Below are positions 38,431 to 47,646 of a DNA stretch of 50,850 nt, piece after piece. Numbering within the stretch: position 1 is the first letter of the stretch; every line of letters starts with the position of its first letter. The translations under genes were made by a program, and so were the position numbers. Location: the NCBI RefSeq assembly GCF_002845745.1, contig NZ_PIUM01000042.1:1-50850 (forward strand). Reading direction: 5' to 3'. The notes beneath the pieces were generated by a model. It saw nothing but the letters and a program-made list of their open reading frames with translations, was not told where the DNA came from and made no database searches. This DNA is from Telmatospirillum siberiense. GTDB taxonomy: Bacteria; Pseudomonadota; Alphaproteobacteria; Rhodospirillales; Magnetospirillaceae.

Positions 38431-40637
38431 TGCGCCTGGGAACCATCCTCAAGCTGGCCAGTATCGGCGCCATCGCGTTGATCATCGCTTTGGTAGCGGT
38501 GGTGAAGTCCATCGACGTCAACGACTACCGCGGCGTTCTGACGAAAGCAGCCAAGGCCGCCACCGGTCGCGATTTGGCGATCCATGGCAAATTGTCGCTC
38601 AAACTGTCGCTGACCCCGGCCTTGATCGCCGAGGACGTCACCCTGTCCAACGCGGCCTGGGGCAGCCGGCCCGACATGATCCATCTGCAGCGGTTGCGGG
38701 CGGATATCGGTCTGCTGCCGTTGCTGGTTCGCGAAGTCCGCCTCAGCCGTCTGCAATTGCATGGGCCGGAAATCCTTCTGGAGCGCAATGCCGCCGGCAA
38801 GGCCAACTGGGAGTTCGGCACGGAAGTTTCGGCCGCGGTGCCGGCCGTCGAATCCGCGGCGACGCCGACCACCTTCAAGATCGGCCAGGTGTCCATCGAC
38901 CACGCGCGGATCATCTACCGCGACGCCAGGTCGGGACGGGACGAGACGCTGGTGATCGAACAACTGACGGCCGACGCCGATACCCTGGCCGCTCCGATCG
39001 GGTTGCATGCCGGTGGTGCCTGGAACGGGCAGCATTTTGAAATCAGCGGCGTTCTCGGCTCGATGAATTCGCTGCTTACGCCGGCCAAGCCCTACATGGT
39101 CAAGTTGAAGGCGGTTCTTCCCGGGGTCGTCGCCACCACCAACGGGACGGTGAGCACCGGCAAGAATGGGATCCCGGTGTTGGCCCTGCAGGTCTCTGCC
39201 GATGCGACCGAACTGGCCGAGGCCGTCAAAATGGTTGGCCTGGGGCTGCCGCAACTGGGCGCCGCCCGCGTGTCGCTGGGGGTGGTCGGCCCCGTGTCGT
39301 CGCCAAGTCTGGTCAATATCGACGCCGCCTTGGGGCGCCGCGACATCGTGGCGCTGACCGCCAAGGGCAATATCAAGGCGCCGATGACCGGTGAGGGCGT
39401 CGACCTCTTGCTGTTCGTCGAAGGGGAGAGTCTGGCGGGGCTCAATCGCGGCGGCGAACTGGTATCGCCGCCGGTCGGTCCGGTCAAAGGGTTCGCCCAT
39501 TTGACCGATATCGATGGCGGATGGCGTCTCGCCGATCTCAAGCTCGGCCTCGGCCACAGCGATCTGTCGGGTGACGTGGCATTGCGCGTTCGCGGTCCCC
39601 GGCCCTCCGTCGAAGCGCATCTCACCTCGAGCGTAGTGGATTTCGGCGAGCTGACCGGCGGAAGAACCGAAGTGGCGAAGCCGAAAACCGAGGCGAGCCG
39701 CCTTTTTCCCGATGACGCGCTGCCGCTGTCCTGGCTGACCATGACCGATGCCTCGGTCGCCTGGAAGATCGATCGGCTGGTGAGCGAAGGGCTGAACATT
39801 CAGCAGGTTTCGCTTTCCCTGTCCGACAATAACGGCAAGCTGCTGGTGACGCCCGACGTCGGCGCCCTGGCGGGGGGGAAGGCCAACGGCTCCCTGAGCG
39901 TGGACGCCTCCGGCAAGGTGGCCGCCGTGCGTCTGACGCTGGACGCCGACAAAGTGGTCATGGGGGATTTGCTGAAAGCCTTCAACGTCAGCCAGAACAT
40001 CCATGGGGCGCGAACCGCCCTGCATCTGACGTTCAAGGGGAACGGCAACAGCGTGCGCGCCATTATGGCGAGGGCTTCCGGCGAGGTTTCCCTGGTGGTC
40101 GACAAGGGGACCATCGACGATGCCTATGCCGACGTGGTGGCGCTCGACCTGCTTCGTCAGGTGGCGCCCTGGACCCAGCAGAAGAACACGCAGATGCAAT
40201 GCCTGGTCAGCCGGTTCTCCGTTGCCGACGGCATGGCGCATAGCGAGGGATTGCTCTTCGATACCGACGCCATGACGGTCAGCGGGCAGGGCAGCGTCAA
40301 TCTCGCCAACGAACTGCTGGATCTGACCGTGGCGCCCAAGCCCAAGGATGCCAGTCTGATCAGCATGGCGCTGCCGCTCGATATCGGCGGCACGCTGCTT
40401 CATCCGACGGTCACGCCCAACCGGGGGGCCATCGTCAAGGGCGTGGCCGGCGTGGCCGGCGCCATCGCCCTGGGGCCGCTCGGCATCTTGGTGCCTCTGG
40501 TCAGCGCCGGCAGTGACGACGGCAACGCCTGTCTGGCCGCGATCAATCAGGCCAAGAAACCGGTGCCGTCACCGAAGAAGGGGGGCGCCAAGGGACCTGC
40601 CGCCGAGATCGGGAAGGCCTTGCAGAAGCTTTTCTGA
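38430..40637 (+). CDS. AsmA-family protein
   Basis: 735 aa. AsmA-like proteins are inner-membrane-anchored and reach into the periplasm. Relatives act in outer-membrane assembly and lipid transport. One N-terminal membrane helix (about residues 9-27) is followed by the AsmA domain signature, including DVNDYRGVL, GRDLAIHGKL and the beta-rich repeats around VRLSRLQLHGPEILLERN. The C-terminal AsmA-like domain includes DAMTVSGQGSVNLANELLDL. The ATG at 38430 overlaps the HAD stop by one base. An in-frame extension inside the HAD gene was rejected. Confidence 0.9.
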   Translation: MRLGTILKLASIGAIALIIALVAVVKSIDVNDYRGVLTKAAKAATGRDLAIHGKLSLKLSLTPALIAEDVTLSNAAWGSRPDMIHLQRLRADIGLLPLLVREVRLSRLQLHGPEILLERNAAGKANWEFGTEVSAAVPAVESAATPTTFKIGQVSIDHARIIYRDARSGRDETLVIEQLTADADTLAAPIGLHAGGAWNGQHFEISGVLGSMNSLLTPAKPYMVKLKAVLPGVVATTNGTVSTGKNGIPVLALQVSADATELAEAVKMVGLGLPQLGAARVSLGVVGPVSSPSLVNIDAALGRRDIVALTAKGNIKAPMTGEGVDLLLFVEGESLAGLNRGGELVSPPVGPVKGFAHLTDIDGGWRLADLKLGLGHSDLSGDVALRVRGPRPSVEAHLTSSVVDFGELTGGRTEVAKPKTEASRLFPDDALPLSWLTMTDASVAWKIDRLVSEGLNIQQVSLSLSDNNGKLLVTPDVGALAGGKANGSLSVDASGKVAAVRLTLDADKVVMGDLLKAFNVSQNIHGARTALHLTFKGNGNSVRAIMARASGEVSLVVDKGTIDDAYADVVALDLLRQVAPWTQQKNTQMQCLVSRFSVADGMAHSEGLLFDTDAMTVSGQGSVNLANELLDLTVAPKPKDASLISMALPLDIGGTLLHPTVTPNRGAIVKGVAGVAGAIALGPLGILVPLVSAGSDDGNACLAAINQAKKPVPSPKKGGAKGPAAEIGKALQKLF

Positions 40638-40668
40638 TTTTGGACACTCTCATGCGGATGGGACGGCG

Positions 40669-41385
40669 ATGAAGCGTTTCTATACCGAGGCGGCGGTCAT
40701 GCCGCATGGCGAGGGGCTGGCCATCGCGCTGGACGGCAAGGCCGTGCGGACGCCGGCCGGGCAACTGCTTCTGGCGGGTCACGCCGATCTGGCCGAGGCG
40801 ATCGCCGCGGAATGGCGCGGCCAGGGCGAGGAGATCCTTCCCCACAGCATGCCGCTCTGCCAGTTGCTCAGCACCGCGCTCGATCGGGTGATCCCCAATC
40901 GTTTCGTCATCGTCGAGCAATTGATGAATTATGCGGGCACCGATCTCCTGTGCTATCGCGCCGAATCCCCCCGGGATCTGGTGGAACGGCAGGAACGGGT
41001 GTGGCAGCCGTTGATCGATTGGGTCCTGGTCGCCTTCGGCGTGGAGATGCAGGTGACCCGAGGGGTCATTCCGATATCGCAGCCGACCGAGGCGATCGCC
41101 GCATTGGAGAATACCGTCGCCGGCTACGATCCCTTGCGACTCACCGCCCTGCAAAGTGCCGTTCCCGCCACGGGGTCGCTGGTCCTGGGGCTCGCCCTGG
41201 TGGAGGAGCGCTTGACGGCCGAGGAGGCCTTCGCCATTTCCCAGCTCGATGAGACATATCAAACGGAATTGTGGGGCGAGGATCCCGAGGCGGCGCGCGC
41301 GCGCGCAGCTTTGCGACGCGATATTGCCGCCGCATCCCGCTTTCTTGAATTATCCGTTCGTAAAGATATGCAATTAGGTCATTAA
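40669..41385 (+). CDS. ATP12-family F1-ATPase assembly chaperone
   Basis: 238 aa. Mitochondrial Atp12 binds the F1 alpha subunit during assembly. Bacterial homologues are common in alphaproteobacteria. The MKRFYTEAAVMP start, LDGKAVRTPAGQLL and EWRGQGEEILPHSMPLCQL are typical of the family. The start chosen is ATG 40669, 31 nt after the AsmA stop. The frame is open further upstream only as an overlap with the AsmA gene. A role in this organism is inferred from the family. Confidence 0.92.
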   Translation: MKRFYTEAAVMPHGEGLAIALDGKAVRTPAGQLLLAGHADLAEAIAAEWRGQGEEILPHSMPLCQLLSTALDRVIPNRFVIVEQLMNYAGTDLLCYRAESPRDLVERQERVWQPLIDWVLVAFGVEMQVTRGVIPISQPTEAIAALENTVAGYDPLRLTALQSAVPATGSLVLGLALVEERLTAEEAFAISQLDETYQTELWGEDPEAARARAALRRDIAAASRFLELSVRKDMQLGH

Positions 41386-41476
41386 GATAGCAAAACGCTG
41401 GATTGCTGCAGCGCCAGATGATATCTCCGATCCCTGACCTGTTGAAAGGGTTTAAGAGACCAAAACGGGGGAGTGT

Positions 41477-43009
41477 ATGACCGAGATCATTCGGCAGTTG
41501 CAGAATGCGCGGGCCGGCGCGCGGGCCGGCGGTGGCATCAAGCGGATCGAATCGCAGCATCAAAAAGGTAAATTGACGGCGCGCGAGCGTATCGAATTGT
41601 TTCTCGATGCCGATACCTTCGAAGAGTGGGACATGTTCGTCGAACATCGGTGTCACGACTTCGGAATGGGCGAGCAGCAGATTCCCGGCGATGGCGTGGT
41701 GATCGGCTACGGCACCGTCAATGGCCGCCTGGTGTTCGTGTTTTCCCAGGATTTCACCGTCTTCGGCGGTTCGTTGTCGGAGGCCCATGCCGAAAAAATC
41801 TGCAAGATCATGGACCAGGCCCTGAAGGTCGGCGCCCCGGTCATCGGCCTGAACGATTCCGGCGGAGCCCGCATCCAGGAAGGTGTCGCTTCTCTCGCCG
41901 GTTATGCCGAAGTGTTCCAGCGCAATGTGATGGCGTCGGGCGTGATTCCGCAGATCTCGCTGATCATGGGGCCCTGCGCCGGCGGCGCCGTCTATTCGCC
42001 GGCCATGACCGACTTCATCTTCATGGTCAAGGACAGCTCCTACATGTTCGTCACCGGTCCCGAGGTGACCAAGACGGTGACCCATGAGACGGTGAGCGCC
42101 GAGGAACTGGGCGGCGCGGTGACCCATACCAGCCGGTCTGGCGTGGCCGATCTCGCCTTTGAAAACGATGTCGAAGCCTTGTTGCAACTCCGGCGATTCG
42201 TCGATTTCCTGCCGGCCAACAATCGCGAGAAGCCGCCGGTGCGGCCGACCAGCGATCCGGCCGATCGGATCGAGCCCAGCCTGGACACCCTGATTCCCGA
42301 AAACGCCAATCGTCCCTACGACATGAGCGAATTGATCTTGAAGGTCGTCGATGATGGTGACTTCTTCGAGGTGTCACCGGCTTTCGCCGGCAATATCATG
42401 ACCGGCTTCGCGCGCATGGAAGGCCAGACCGTGGGCATCGTCGCCAATCAGCCGATGGTGCTGGCCGGTTGCCTGGATATCGATTCCAGCCGCAAGGCGG
42501 CGCGGTTCGTCCGCTTTTGTGACTGCTTCAACATCCCGATCATCACTTTCGTCGACGTGCCCGGCTTCCTGCCCGGAACGGCGCAGGAATATGCCGGGAT
42601 CATCAAGCATGGGGCAAAACTGCTTTACGCCTATGCCGACTGCACCGTGCCCAAGGTGACGGTGATCACCCGCAAGGCCTATGGCGGCGCCTACGATGTG
42701 ATGAGCTCAAAGCATTTGAGGGGCGACGTCAATTTCGCCTGGCCGACGGCGGAGATCGCCGTCATGGGCCCGAAGGGCGCGGTGGAGATCATCTTCCGCA
42801 ACGATATCGGCGATCCGCAGAAAATCGCCGAGAGGACCGAGGAATATCGGCGGAAGTTCGCCAATCCCTTCGTGGCCGGTCATCGCGGCTTCATCGACGA
42901 CGTCATTCGCCCGCACGCCACGCGTCAGCGCATTTGCCGTTCGCTCGCCATGCTGCGCGACAAGAAGGTCGAAAATCCCTGGCGCAAGCACGGCAACATT
43001 CCGCTGTGA
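41477..43009 (+). CDS. pccB: Propionyl-CoA carboxylase beta chain (carboxyltransferase)
   Basis: 510 aa. It transfers CO2 from carboxybiotin to propionyl-CoA, giving methylmalonyl-CoA. [43 protein letters not shown] and the C-terminal [20 protein letters not shown] block are typical of PccB/AccD5 carboxyltransferases. GGGGGAG precedes the start. The matching alpha chain is 165 bp downstream. Acetyl-CoA or mixed acyl-CoA specificity cannot be fully excluded. Confidence 0.94.
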   Translation: MTEIIRQLQNARAGARAGGGIKRIESQHQKGKLTARERIELFLDADTFEEWDMFVEHRCHDFGMGEQQIPGDGVVIGYGTVNGRLVFVFSQDFTVFGGSLSEAHAEKICKIMDQALKVGAPVIGLNDSGGARIQEGVASLAGYAEVFQRNVMASGVIPQISLIMGPCAGGAVYSPAMTDFIFMVKDSSYMFVTGPEVTKTVTHETVSAEELGGAVTHTSRSGVADLAFENDVEALLQLRRFVDFLPANNREKPPVRPTSDPADRIEPSLDTLIPENANRPYDMSELILKVVDDGDFFEVSPAFAGNIMTGFARMEGQTVGIVANQPMVLAGCLDIDSSRKAARFVRFCDCFNIPIITFVDVPGFLPGTAQEYAGIIKHGAKLLYAYADCTVPKVTVITRKAYGGAYDVMSSKHLRGDVNFAWPTAEIAVMGPKGAVEIIFRNDIGDPQKIAERTEEYRRKFANPFVAGHRGFIDDVIRPHATRQRICRSLAMLRDKKVENPWRKHGNIPL

Positions 43010-43030
43010 TGTGAATAGCCGAAAATTAAT

Positions 43031-43119
43031 CACCAAGGCACGAAGGAACACGATCCAGTTATTGATTTCGCCGAAAATGGAAAATTGGTCCATTTGATCG
43101 TTTTTTTTGTGCCTTGGTG
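43031..43119 (+). repeat. Palindromic intergenic element between pccB and pccA
   Basis: CACCAAGGCAC (43031-43041) is repeated inverted and exactly as GTGCCTTGGTG (43109-43119). The arms extend inward to CGATC (43051-43055) and GATCG (43096-43100), and a small AAATGG/CCATTT stem lies within. The segment is AT-rich and has a run of eight T at 43101-43108. It resembles dispersed intergenic palindromes of the CACCAAGGCACGAAGG type. It could stabilise or partially terminate the pccB mRNA before pccA. Confidence 0.7.
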
Positions 43120-43174
43120 TTTTGGTGGTTCAAAAAGTCGAGAGTTGTCACCAGAACTTCTGGGTGAGGGTTTG

Positions 43175-45169
43175 ATGTTCAAGAAAATACTGATCGCCAA
43201 TCGTGGGGAAATCGCCTGCCGGGTCATCAAGACCGCCAAGAAGATGGGTATCGCCACGGTGGCCGTCTATTCGGATGCCGACAAGGATGCATTGCATGTG
43301 CAGATGGCCGACGAGGCCGTGCATATCGGTCCGCCGCAGTCGGCCCAATCCTATCTGCTGATCGAAAAAATCGTCGAGGCTTGCCGGGAGACCGGCGCGG
43401 AAGCCGTCCATCCGGGGTACGGCTTCCTGTCGGAAAAACGTGAGTTCCAGGAGGCGCTGGCCGCCGCCGGAGTGACGTTCATCGGACCGGACGGCCACGC
43501 CATTTTCGCCATGGGCGACAAGATCGAATCGAAGAAGCTGGCCAAGGCGGCGGGCGTCAGTTCGGTTCCCGGTTTCCTGGGCGTGATCAAGGATGCGCAA
43601 GAGGCGGTGACCATCGCCCGCGAGATCGGCTATCCGGTGATGATCAAGGCTTCGGCCGGCGGCGGCGGCAAGGGCATGCGTCTGGCCAGGAACGACCAGG
43701 AGGCGGCGGAAGGTTTCATCTCGGCGACCAACGAGGCCAAGTCGTCCTTCGCCGATGACCGCGTCTTCATTGAGAAATATATCGAGAATCCCCGCCATAT
43801 CGAGATCCAGGTCCTGGGCGATTCCTTCGGCAATGTGATCTATCTGGGCGAACGGGAATGTTCGATCCAGCGGCGCCACCAGAAAGTGATCGAGGAGGCC
43901 CCCAGCCCCTTCCTGACGGCCGCCGTCAGGAAGGAAATGGGGGAACAGGCGGTGGCCCTGGCCAAGGCGGTGGATTACAAGTCCGCAGGCACGGTCGAGT
44001 TCATCGTCGATGCGCAGCGCAATTTCTATTTCCTGGAAATGAACACCCGTCTGCAGGTCGAGCATCCGGTCACCGAACTGGTCACCGGTCTCGATCTCGT
44101 CGAATGGATGATCCGGATCGCCGCCGGGGAGCCGCTCACCATCAAGCAAAAGGACGTCAAGGTGCGCGGCTGGGCGTTGGAGGCCCGCGTCTACGCCGAG
44201 GATCCGTTCCGCAATTTCCTCCCCTCGATCGGTCGTCTGACGCGCTATCTGCCGCCCCAGGAAAACGACAATGTGCGGGTCGATACCGGCGTCTATGAGG
44301 GCGGCGAGATCTCGATGTATTACGATCCGATGATCGCCAAGCTGTGCACCTATGCGCCGGTGCGCGAACTGGCCATCAGCCATATGCGTCAGGCACTGGA
44401 CCAGTATTTCATCCGCGGGCTCAACCACAACATTCCGTTCCTCGCCGCCTTGATGGCCCATCCGCGCTTCGTGCGGGGCGAGCTCACCACCAATTTCATC
44501 GCCGAGGAATATCCCAAGGGCTTCGGCGCCGCCGATCTGCCGGTCGAGGACCCCCGTCTGTTGGTGGCCGTCGCCGCCTTCGTGCATCGTCGTCAGGTCG
44601 AGCGGGAGGCCTCTCTGTCCGGACAGATGCCGGGCCGCGAGAAAAAGATCGGTGGCGATTGGGTGGTGAAGTTCGGCGGCACCAACTACCCTTACGCGAT
44701 CCGGCCTATCGAGGGCGGATATGCCCTGGAAATGGGAGGGCCCACGGTCAGCGTGCTATCCAACTGGGACATCGGCCAGCCGTTCTTCCGTGGTGTGGTG
44801 AAGGATGACAACGATCATCAGGTGGTGGTGCAGATCGATCGCCATGGCGTCGGCTATCGGCTGTTCCACGCCGGCAGCCGCGCCGACGCCGTCGTCCTGT
44901 CGCCGCGGGCGGCGGAACTGGCCGCGCTGATGCCGGTCAAGGCGGCGCCGGACATGTCGCAATATCTGCTGTCACCGATGCCGGGACTTCTGGTGTCGCT
45001 GGGCGTCGCCGAAGGCCAGGACGTCAAAGCCGGCGAGGTGCTGGCGGTGGTCGAGGCGATGAAGATGGAGAACATCCTGCGGGCCGAACGGGACGGCACG
45101 ATCGCCAAGGTGCACGCCAATCCCGGCGAGAGCCTGGCCGTCGACCAGAAGATCGTCGAATTTGCGTGA
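43175..45169 (+). CDS. pccA: Propionyl-CoA carboxylase alpha chain (biotin carboxylase/BCCP)
   Basis: 664 aa. ATP-dependent carboxylation of biotin, with the biotin carrier on the same chain. The biotin carboxylase domain spans about residues 1-445 with the ATP-grasp loop GGGGKGM (162-168) and EMNTRLQVEHPVTE. A middle domain links to the C-terminal biotinyl domain with VEAMKMENI, biotinyl-Lys630. The start is ATG 43175 (MFKKILIANRGE). An in-frame extension to 43085 starts in the upstream palindrome and encodes atypical residues. GGGTGAGGG precedes the start. Confidence 0.96.
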   Translation: MFKKILIANRGEIACRVIKTAKKMGIATVAVYSDADKDALHVQMADEAVHIGPPQSAQSYLLIEKIVEACRETGAEAVHPGYGFLSEKREFQEALAAAGVTFIGPDGHAIFAMGDKIESKKLAKAAGVSSVPGFLGVIKDAQEAVTIAREIGYPVMIKASAGGGGKGMRLARNDQEAAEGFISATNEAKSSFADDRVFIEKYIENPRHIEIQVLGDSFGNVIYLGERECSIQRRHQKVIEEAPSPFLTAAVRKEMGEQAVALAKAVDYKSAGTVEFIVDAQRNFYFLEMNTRLQVEHPVTELVTGLDLVEWMIRIAAGEPLTIKQKDVKVRGWALEARVYAEDPFRNFLPSIGRLTRYLPPQENDNVRVDTGVYEGGEISMYYDPMIAKLCTYAPVRELAISHMRQALDQYFIRGLNHNIPFLAALMAHPRFVRGELTTNFIAEEYPKGFGAADLPVEDPRLLVAVAAFVHRRQVEREASLSGQMPGREKKIGGDWVVKFGGTNYPYAIRPIEGGYALEMGGPTVSVLSNWDIGQPFFRGVVKDDNDHQVVVQIDRHGVGYRLFHAGSRADAVVLSPRAAELAALMPVKAAPDMSQYLLSPMPGLLVSLGVAEGQDVKAGEVLAVVEAMKMENILRAERDGTIAKVHANPGESLAVDQKIVEFA

Positions 45170-45220
45170 GGCAGGGGGATGGCGCAATCCGTCTCCCGGC
45201 TATCGGATGCGGATTAAGCC

Positions 45221-45514
45221 ATGGCCGACAGTCTGACCCTCCGCGTGATCATCGAAGGCCGCGTCCAAGGCGTGTGGTTTCGCGGATGGACGATCCAGGA
45301 GGCGGGGCGTCGCGGACTGGACGGATGGGTGAGGAACCGTTCGGACGGCAGCGTCGAGGCGCTGTTTTCCGGACCGCCCGAAGCGGTCGCGGCCATGGTC
45401 GAGGCTTGTCGGCAAGGCCCGCCGTCGGCCCGTGTCTTCTCGCTGAGCCAATGGCCGGCCGAGGCGCCGGCGGAGAAGGGCTTTCGCCCCTTGCCGACGT
45501 CAGTCGTGGAGTGA
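45221..45514 (+). CDS. acyP: Acylphosphatase
   Basis: 97 aa. It hydrolyses the carboxyl-phosphate bond of acylphosphates. The signature GRVQGVWFRGWT holds catalytic Arg21, and GWVRNRSDGSVEA holds catalytic Asn39. The length is normal. It follows pccA by 51 nt. Its last 15 bases overlap the end of the convergent ABC-transporter ATPase gene. Confidence 0.94.
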   Translation: MADSLTLRVIIEGRVQGVWFRGWTIQEAGRRGLDGWVRNRSDGSVEALFSGPPEAVAAMVEACRQGPPSARVFSLSQWPAEAPAEKGFRPLPTSVVE

Positions 45515-46267
45515 GGACAGGAACTGTTTGAGTTCGGGCGTGCGGGGCGAGCCGAACAACTCCTCCGGTGGTCCCATCTCATGGACCCGTCCTTGGTGCA
45601 TGAAGATGACCCGGTCGCTGACCTTGCGGGCGAAGTTCATTTCGTGGGTGACCATCAACAGGGTCATGCCCTCCTGCGCCAGCAGTTCAACCACCCTTAA
45701 CACCTCTCCGACCAATTCCGGATCGAGCGCCGAGGTGATCTCGTCGCACAGGAGGACCGCCGGATCCATGGCCAGCGACCGGGCGATGGCGACCCGCTGC
45801 TGCTGTCCGCCCGACAATTGATCGGGCATGGCGTCGAATTTGTCGGCCAGGCCGACGCGCTCGAGCAGCGTCCTGGCCCGTTCCGCGGCCTCGGTTTTCG
45901 ATCGCTTCTTCACCAGCGTCGGAGCCAGCATGACGTTGCGTCCGACGCTCAAATGCGGAAACAGGTTGAAGCTTTGGAAGATCATGCCGACATGCTGGCG
46001 CAGTTCGCGCATGGCGGTCGGACTTTCGTGCAGGAGCTGCTTGCCGTCGACCCTGAGCGCGCCGTCATCGAAGGTTTCCAGGCCGTTGATGCAGCGCAGG
46101 AGCGTACTTTTCCCCGACCCGCTTTTGCCGATGATGGCAATCACCTCGCCCTGATGGACGTTGAGGTCGATTCCCTTGAGAACTTCGACCTCACCAAAGG
46201 ATTTGCGCAGAGCCGTGATCTCGACGACGAGACGGCTGCCGGGCGCGTTGTCAATGGCGGGGACCAT
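45500..46267 (-). CDS. Amino-acid ABC transporter ATP-binding protein (GlnQ-like)
   Basis: 255 aa. It powers uptake by the adjacent permeases. Walker A GKSGSGKST is at residues 47-55, the Q-loop at 98 (IFQSFNLFPH), the signature LSGGQQQR at 151-158 and Walker B VLLCDEITSALD with Asp175 and Glu176. The switch His is 208. CDEIT replaces the more usual FDEPT. It is the last gene of the operon, overlapping the upstream permease by 17 bp and acyP by 15 bp at its 3' end. Confidence 0.95.
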   Translation of the reverse strand: MVPAIDNAPGSRLVVEITALRKSFGEVEVLKGIDLNVHQGEVIAIIGKSGSGKSTLLRCINGLETFDDGALRVDGKQLLHESPTAMRELRQHVGMIFQSFNLFPHLSVGRNVMLAPTLVKKRSKTEAAERARTLLERVGLADKFDAMPDQLSGGQQQRVAIARSLAMDPAVLLCDEITSALDPELVGEVLRVVELLAQEGMTLLMVTHEMNFARKVSDRVIFMHQGRVHEMGPPEELFGSPRTPELKQFLSSLHD

Positions 46268-46904
46268 AGGTTTTCCTCTCGAGATACCTGGCGGTCAGGC
46301 TGACCGGGAAGCACAGGGCAAAATACAGCAGGGCGACGAAACCGAAGACGGTGAAGGGTTTGAAGGTGGTGTTGGAGATCATGGTGCCGGCTTTCGTCAG
46401 TTCGACGAAGCCGATGACCGAGGCGAGCGCCGTTCCCTTGATGACCTGGACCAGGAACCCAACGGTGGGGGCGATGGCCACGCGGGTGGCCTGCGGCAGG
46501 ATGACGTAGCGCATCTGTTCCACGAAGGAAAGGGCAAGCGAGCTCGATGCCTCCCACTGCCCCTTGGGGACGGAGGCCACGCAGCCGCGCCAGATTTCGG
46601 TCAGGAAGGCGCTGGTATAAAGGGTGAGGGCGAGTGCCGCCGCCGTCCACGCCGAGACGTCGATGCCGAACAGCGCGATGCCGAAATAGGCGAGAAACAG
46701 TTGCATGAGCAGCGGCGTACCCTGAAAGAGCTGCACATAAAGCCCGATCAGGCGGTCGGTGACGCGCCCGCCGGCCAGGCGGGCGTAGAGCAGCAGGGCG
46801 CCGGTCAGCCCGCCGCCGATGAAGGCGACGAGCGACAGGGCTGCGGTCCAGCGCAGGGCCAGAAGCAGATTGCGCAGGATATCCCACAGCGAGAACTCGA
46901 TCAT
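46251..46904 (-). CDS. Amino-acid ABC transporter permease
   Basis: 217 aa, polar amino-acid (HisMQ/GlnP) type. Several membrane helices are evident, starting with ALSLVAFIGGGLTGALLLYA. The coupling-helix EAA-like loop EASSSLALSFVEQMRYVILP is present and contacts the ATPase. It overlaps the ATPase gene by 17 bp and follows the other permease after 13 bp. The two permeases likely form a heterodimer. Confidence 0.93.
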   Translation of the reverse strand: MIEFSLWDILRNLLLALRWTAALSLVAFIGGGLTGALLLYARLAGGRVTDRLIGLYVQLFQGTPLLMQLFLAYFGIALFGIDVSAWTAAALALTLYTSAFLTEIWRGCVASVPKGQWEASSSLALSFVEQMRYVILPQATRVAIAPTVGFLVQVIKGTALASVIGFVELTKAGTMISNTTFKPFTVFGFVALLYFALCFPVSLTARYLERKTYGPRH

Positions 46905-46917
46905 GGCGCCCTCCTTC

Positions 46918-47580
46918 TCACCGGCCGAACAGGAGGCGGGGGCCCGCCCAGTTCAGGAATTTGCGCAAGACGACGGAGAGCGCCAGATATAGCAGGGCGG
47001 CCACGATGAAGGATTCGAAGGCGCGGAAATTGTTGCTTTGGATCAGGTTGGCGGCATAGCTCAGTTCCGGAACGGAAATCTGGCCGCAGACGGATGAACC
47101 CAGCATGACGATGACGATCTGGCTGACGGTTGCCGGCCACACTTTCTTGAGCGCCGGCGGCAGGACGACGCGGGTGAAAACCTGGAACGGCGTCAAGGCC
47201 AGGCTGACCGCGGCCTCGATCTGTCCCCGCGGCGTGGCCTCGACGCCCGCGCGGACGATTTCGGCGGCATAGGCGCCGAGATTGAGCACGATCGCGATGA
47301 AGGCGGCGGTTTCCGGCGAAAGCCTGACGCCGGCGACCGGCAGGCCGAAGAAAATGAAGAACAACTGCACGATGAACGGCGTGTTGCGGATCAATTCGAT
47401 GTAGGCGCCGACGCCGAAGCGCACGGCGACCGGACCTTTGGCGCGCATCTGCGCGCAGAGGATGCCGAGCAGCATGCCGATCAGGGTGGCTACCGTGGTC
47501 AGGGCGATGGTCCAGGCAATGCCGTTGAGCAGCAGGGGCCATTGGCTGAGGACGGCTGCAAAATCCAGTTGTATGCGCAT
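46918..47580 (-). CDS. Amino-acid ABC transporter permease
   Basis: 220 aa, the second HisMQ/GlnP-type permease. Features include ELIRNTPFIVQLFFIFFGLP and the coupling loop EAAVSLALTPFQVFTRVVLP. Membrane helices are evident from about residue 20. It lies downstream of the binding-protein gene, separated by a 66-bp gap with a stem-loop. Confidence 0.93.
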   Translation of the reverse strand: MRIQLDFAAVLSQWPLLLNGIAWTIALTTVATLIGMLLGILCAQMRAKGPVAVRFGVGAYIELIRNTPFIVQLFFIFFGLPVAGVRLSPETAAFIAIVLNLGAYAAEIVRAGVEATPRGQIEAAVSLALTPFQVFTRVVLPPALKKVWPATVSQIVIVMLGSSVCGQISVPELSYAANLIQSNNFRAFESFIVAALLYLALSVVLRKFLNWAGPRLLFGR

Positions 47581-47593
47581 CTTGTTCCATGGC

Positions 47594-47617
47594 GGCCCGC
47601 CACCAGGCGGGCGGGCC
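47594..47617 (-). other. Stem-loop between the binding-protein and permease genes
   Basis: A perfect 8-bp stem, GGCCCGCC (47594-47601) with GGCGGGCC (47610-47617), has an 8-nt loop. It follows the binding-protein stop on the - strand. Such hairpins commonly protect the binding-protein mRNA and reduce read-through, giving more binding protein than permease. That role is inferred. Confidence 0.6.
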
Positions 47618-47646
47618 TTATCCGGGAGAGTAAAGGGTGAGGTCGC

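Noticed and set aside
43085-43174. TTG start extending pccA by 30 residues
   Set aside because: It starts inside the upstream palindrome, encodes atypical residues, and the ATG at 43175 gives the conserved MFKKILIANRGE start.
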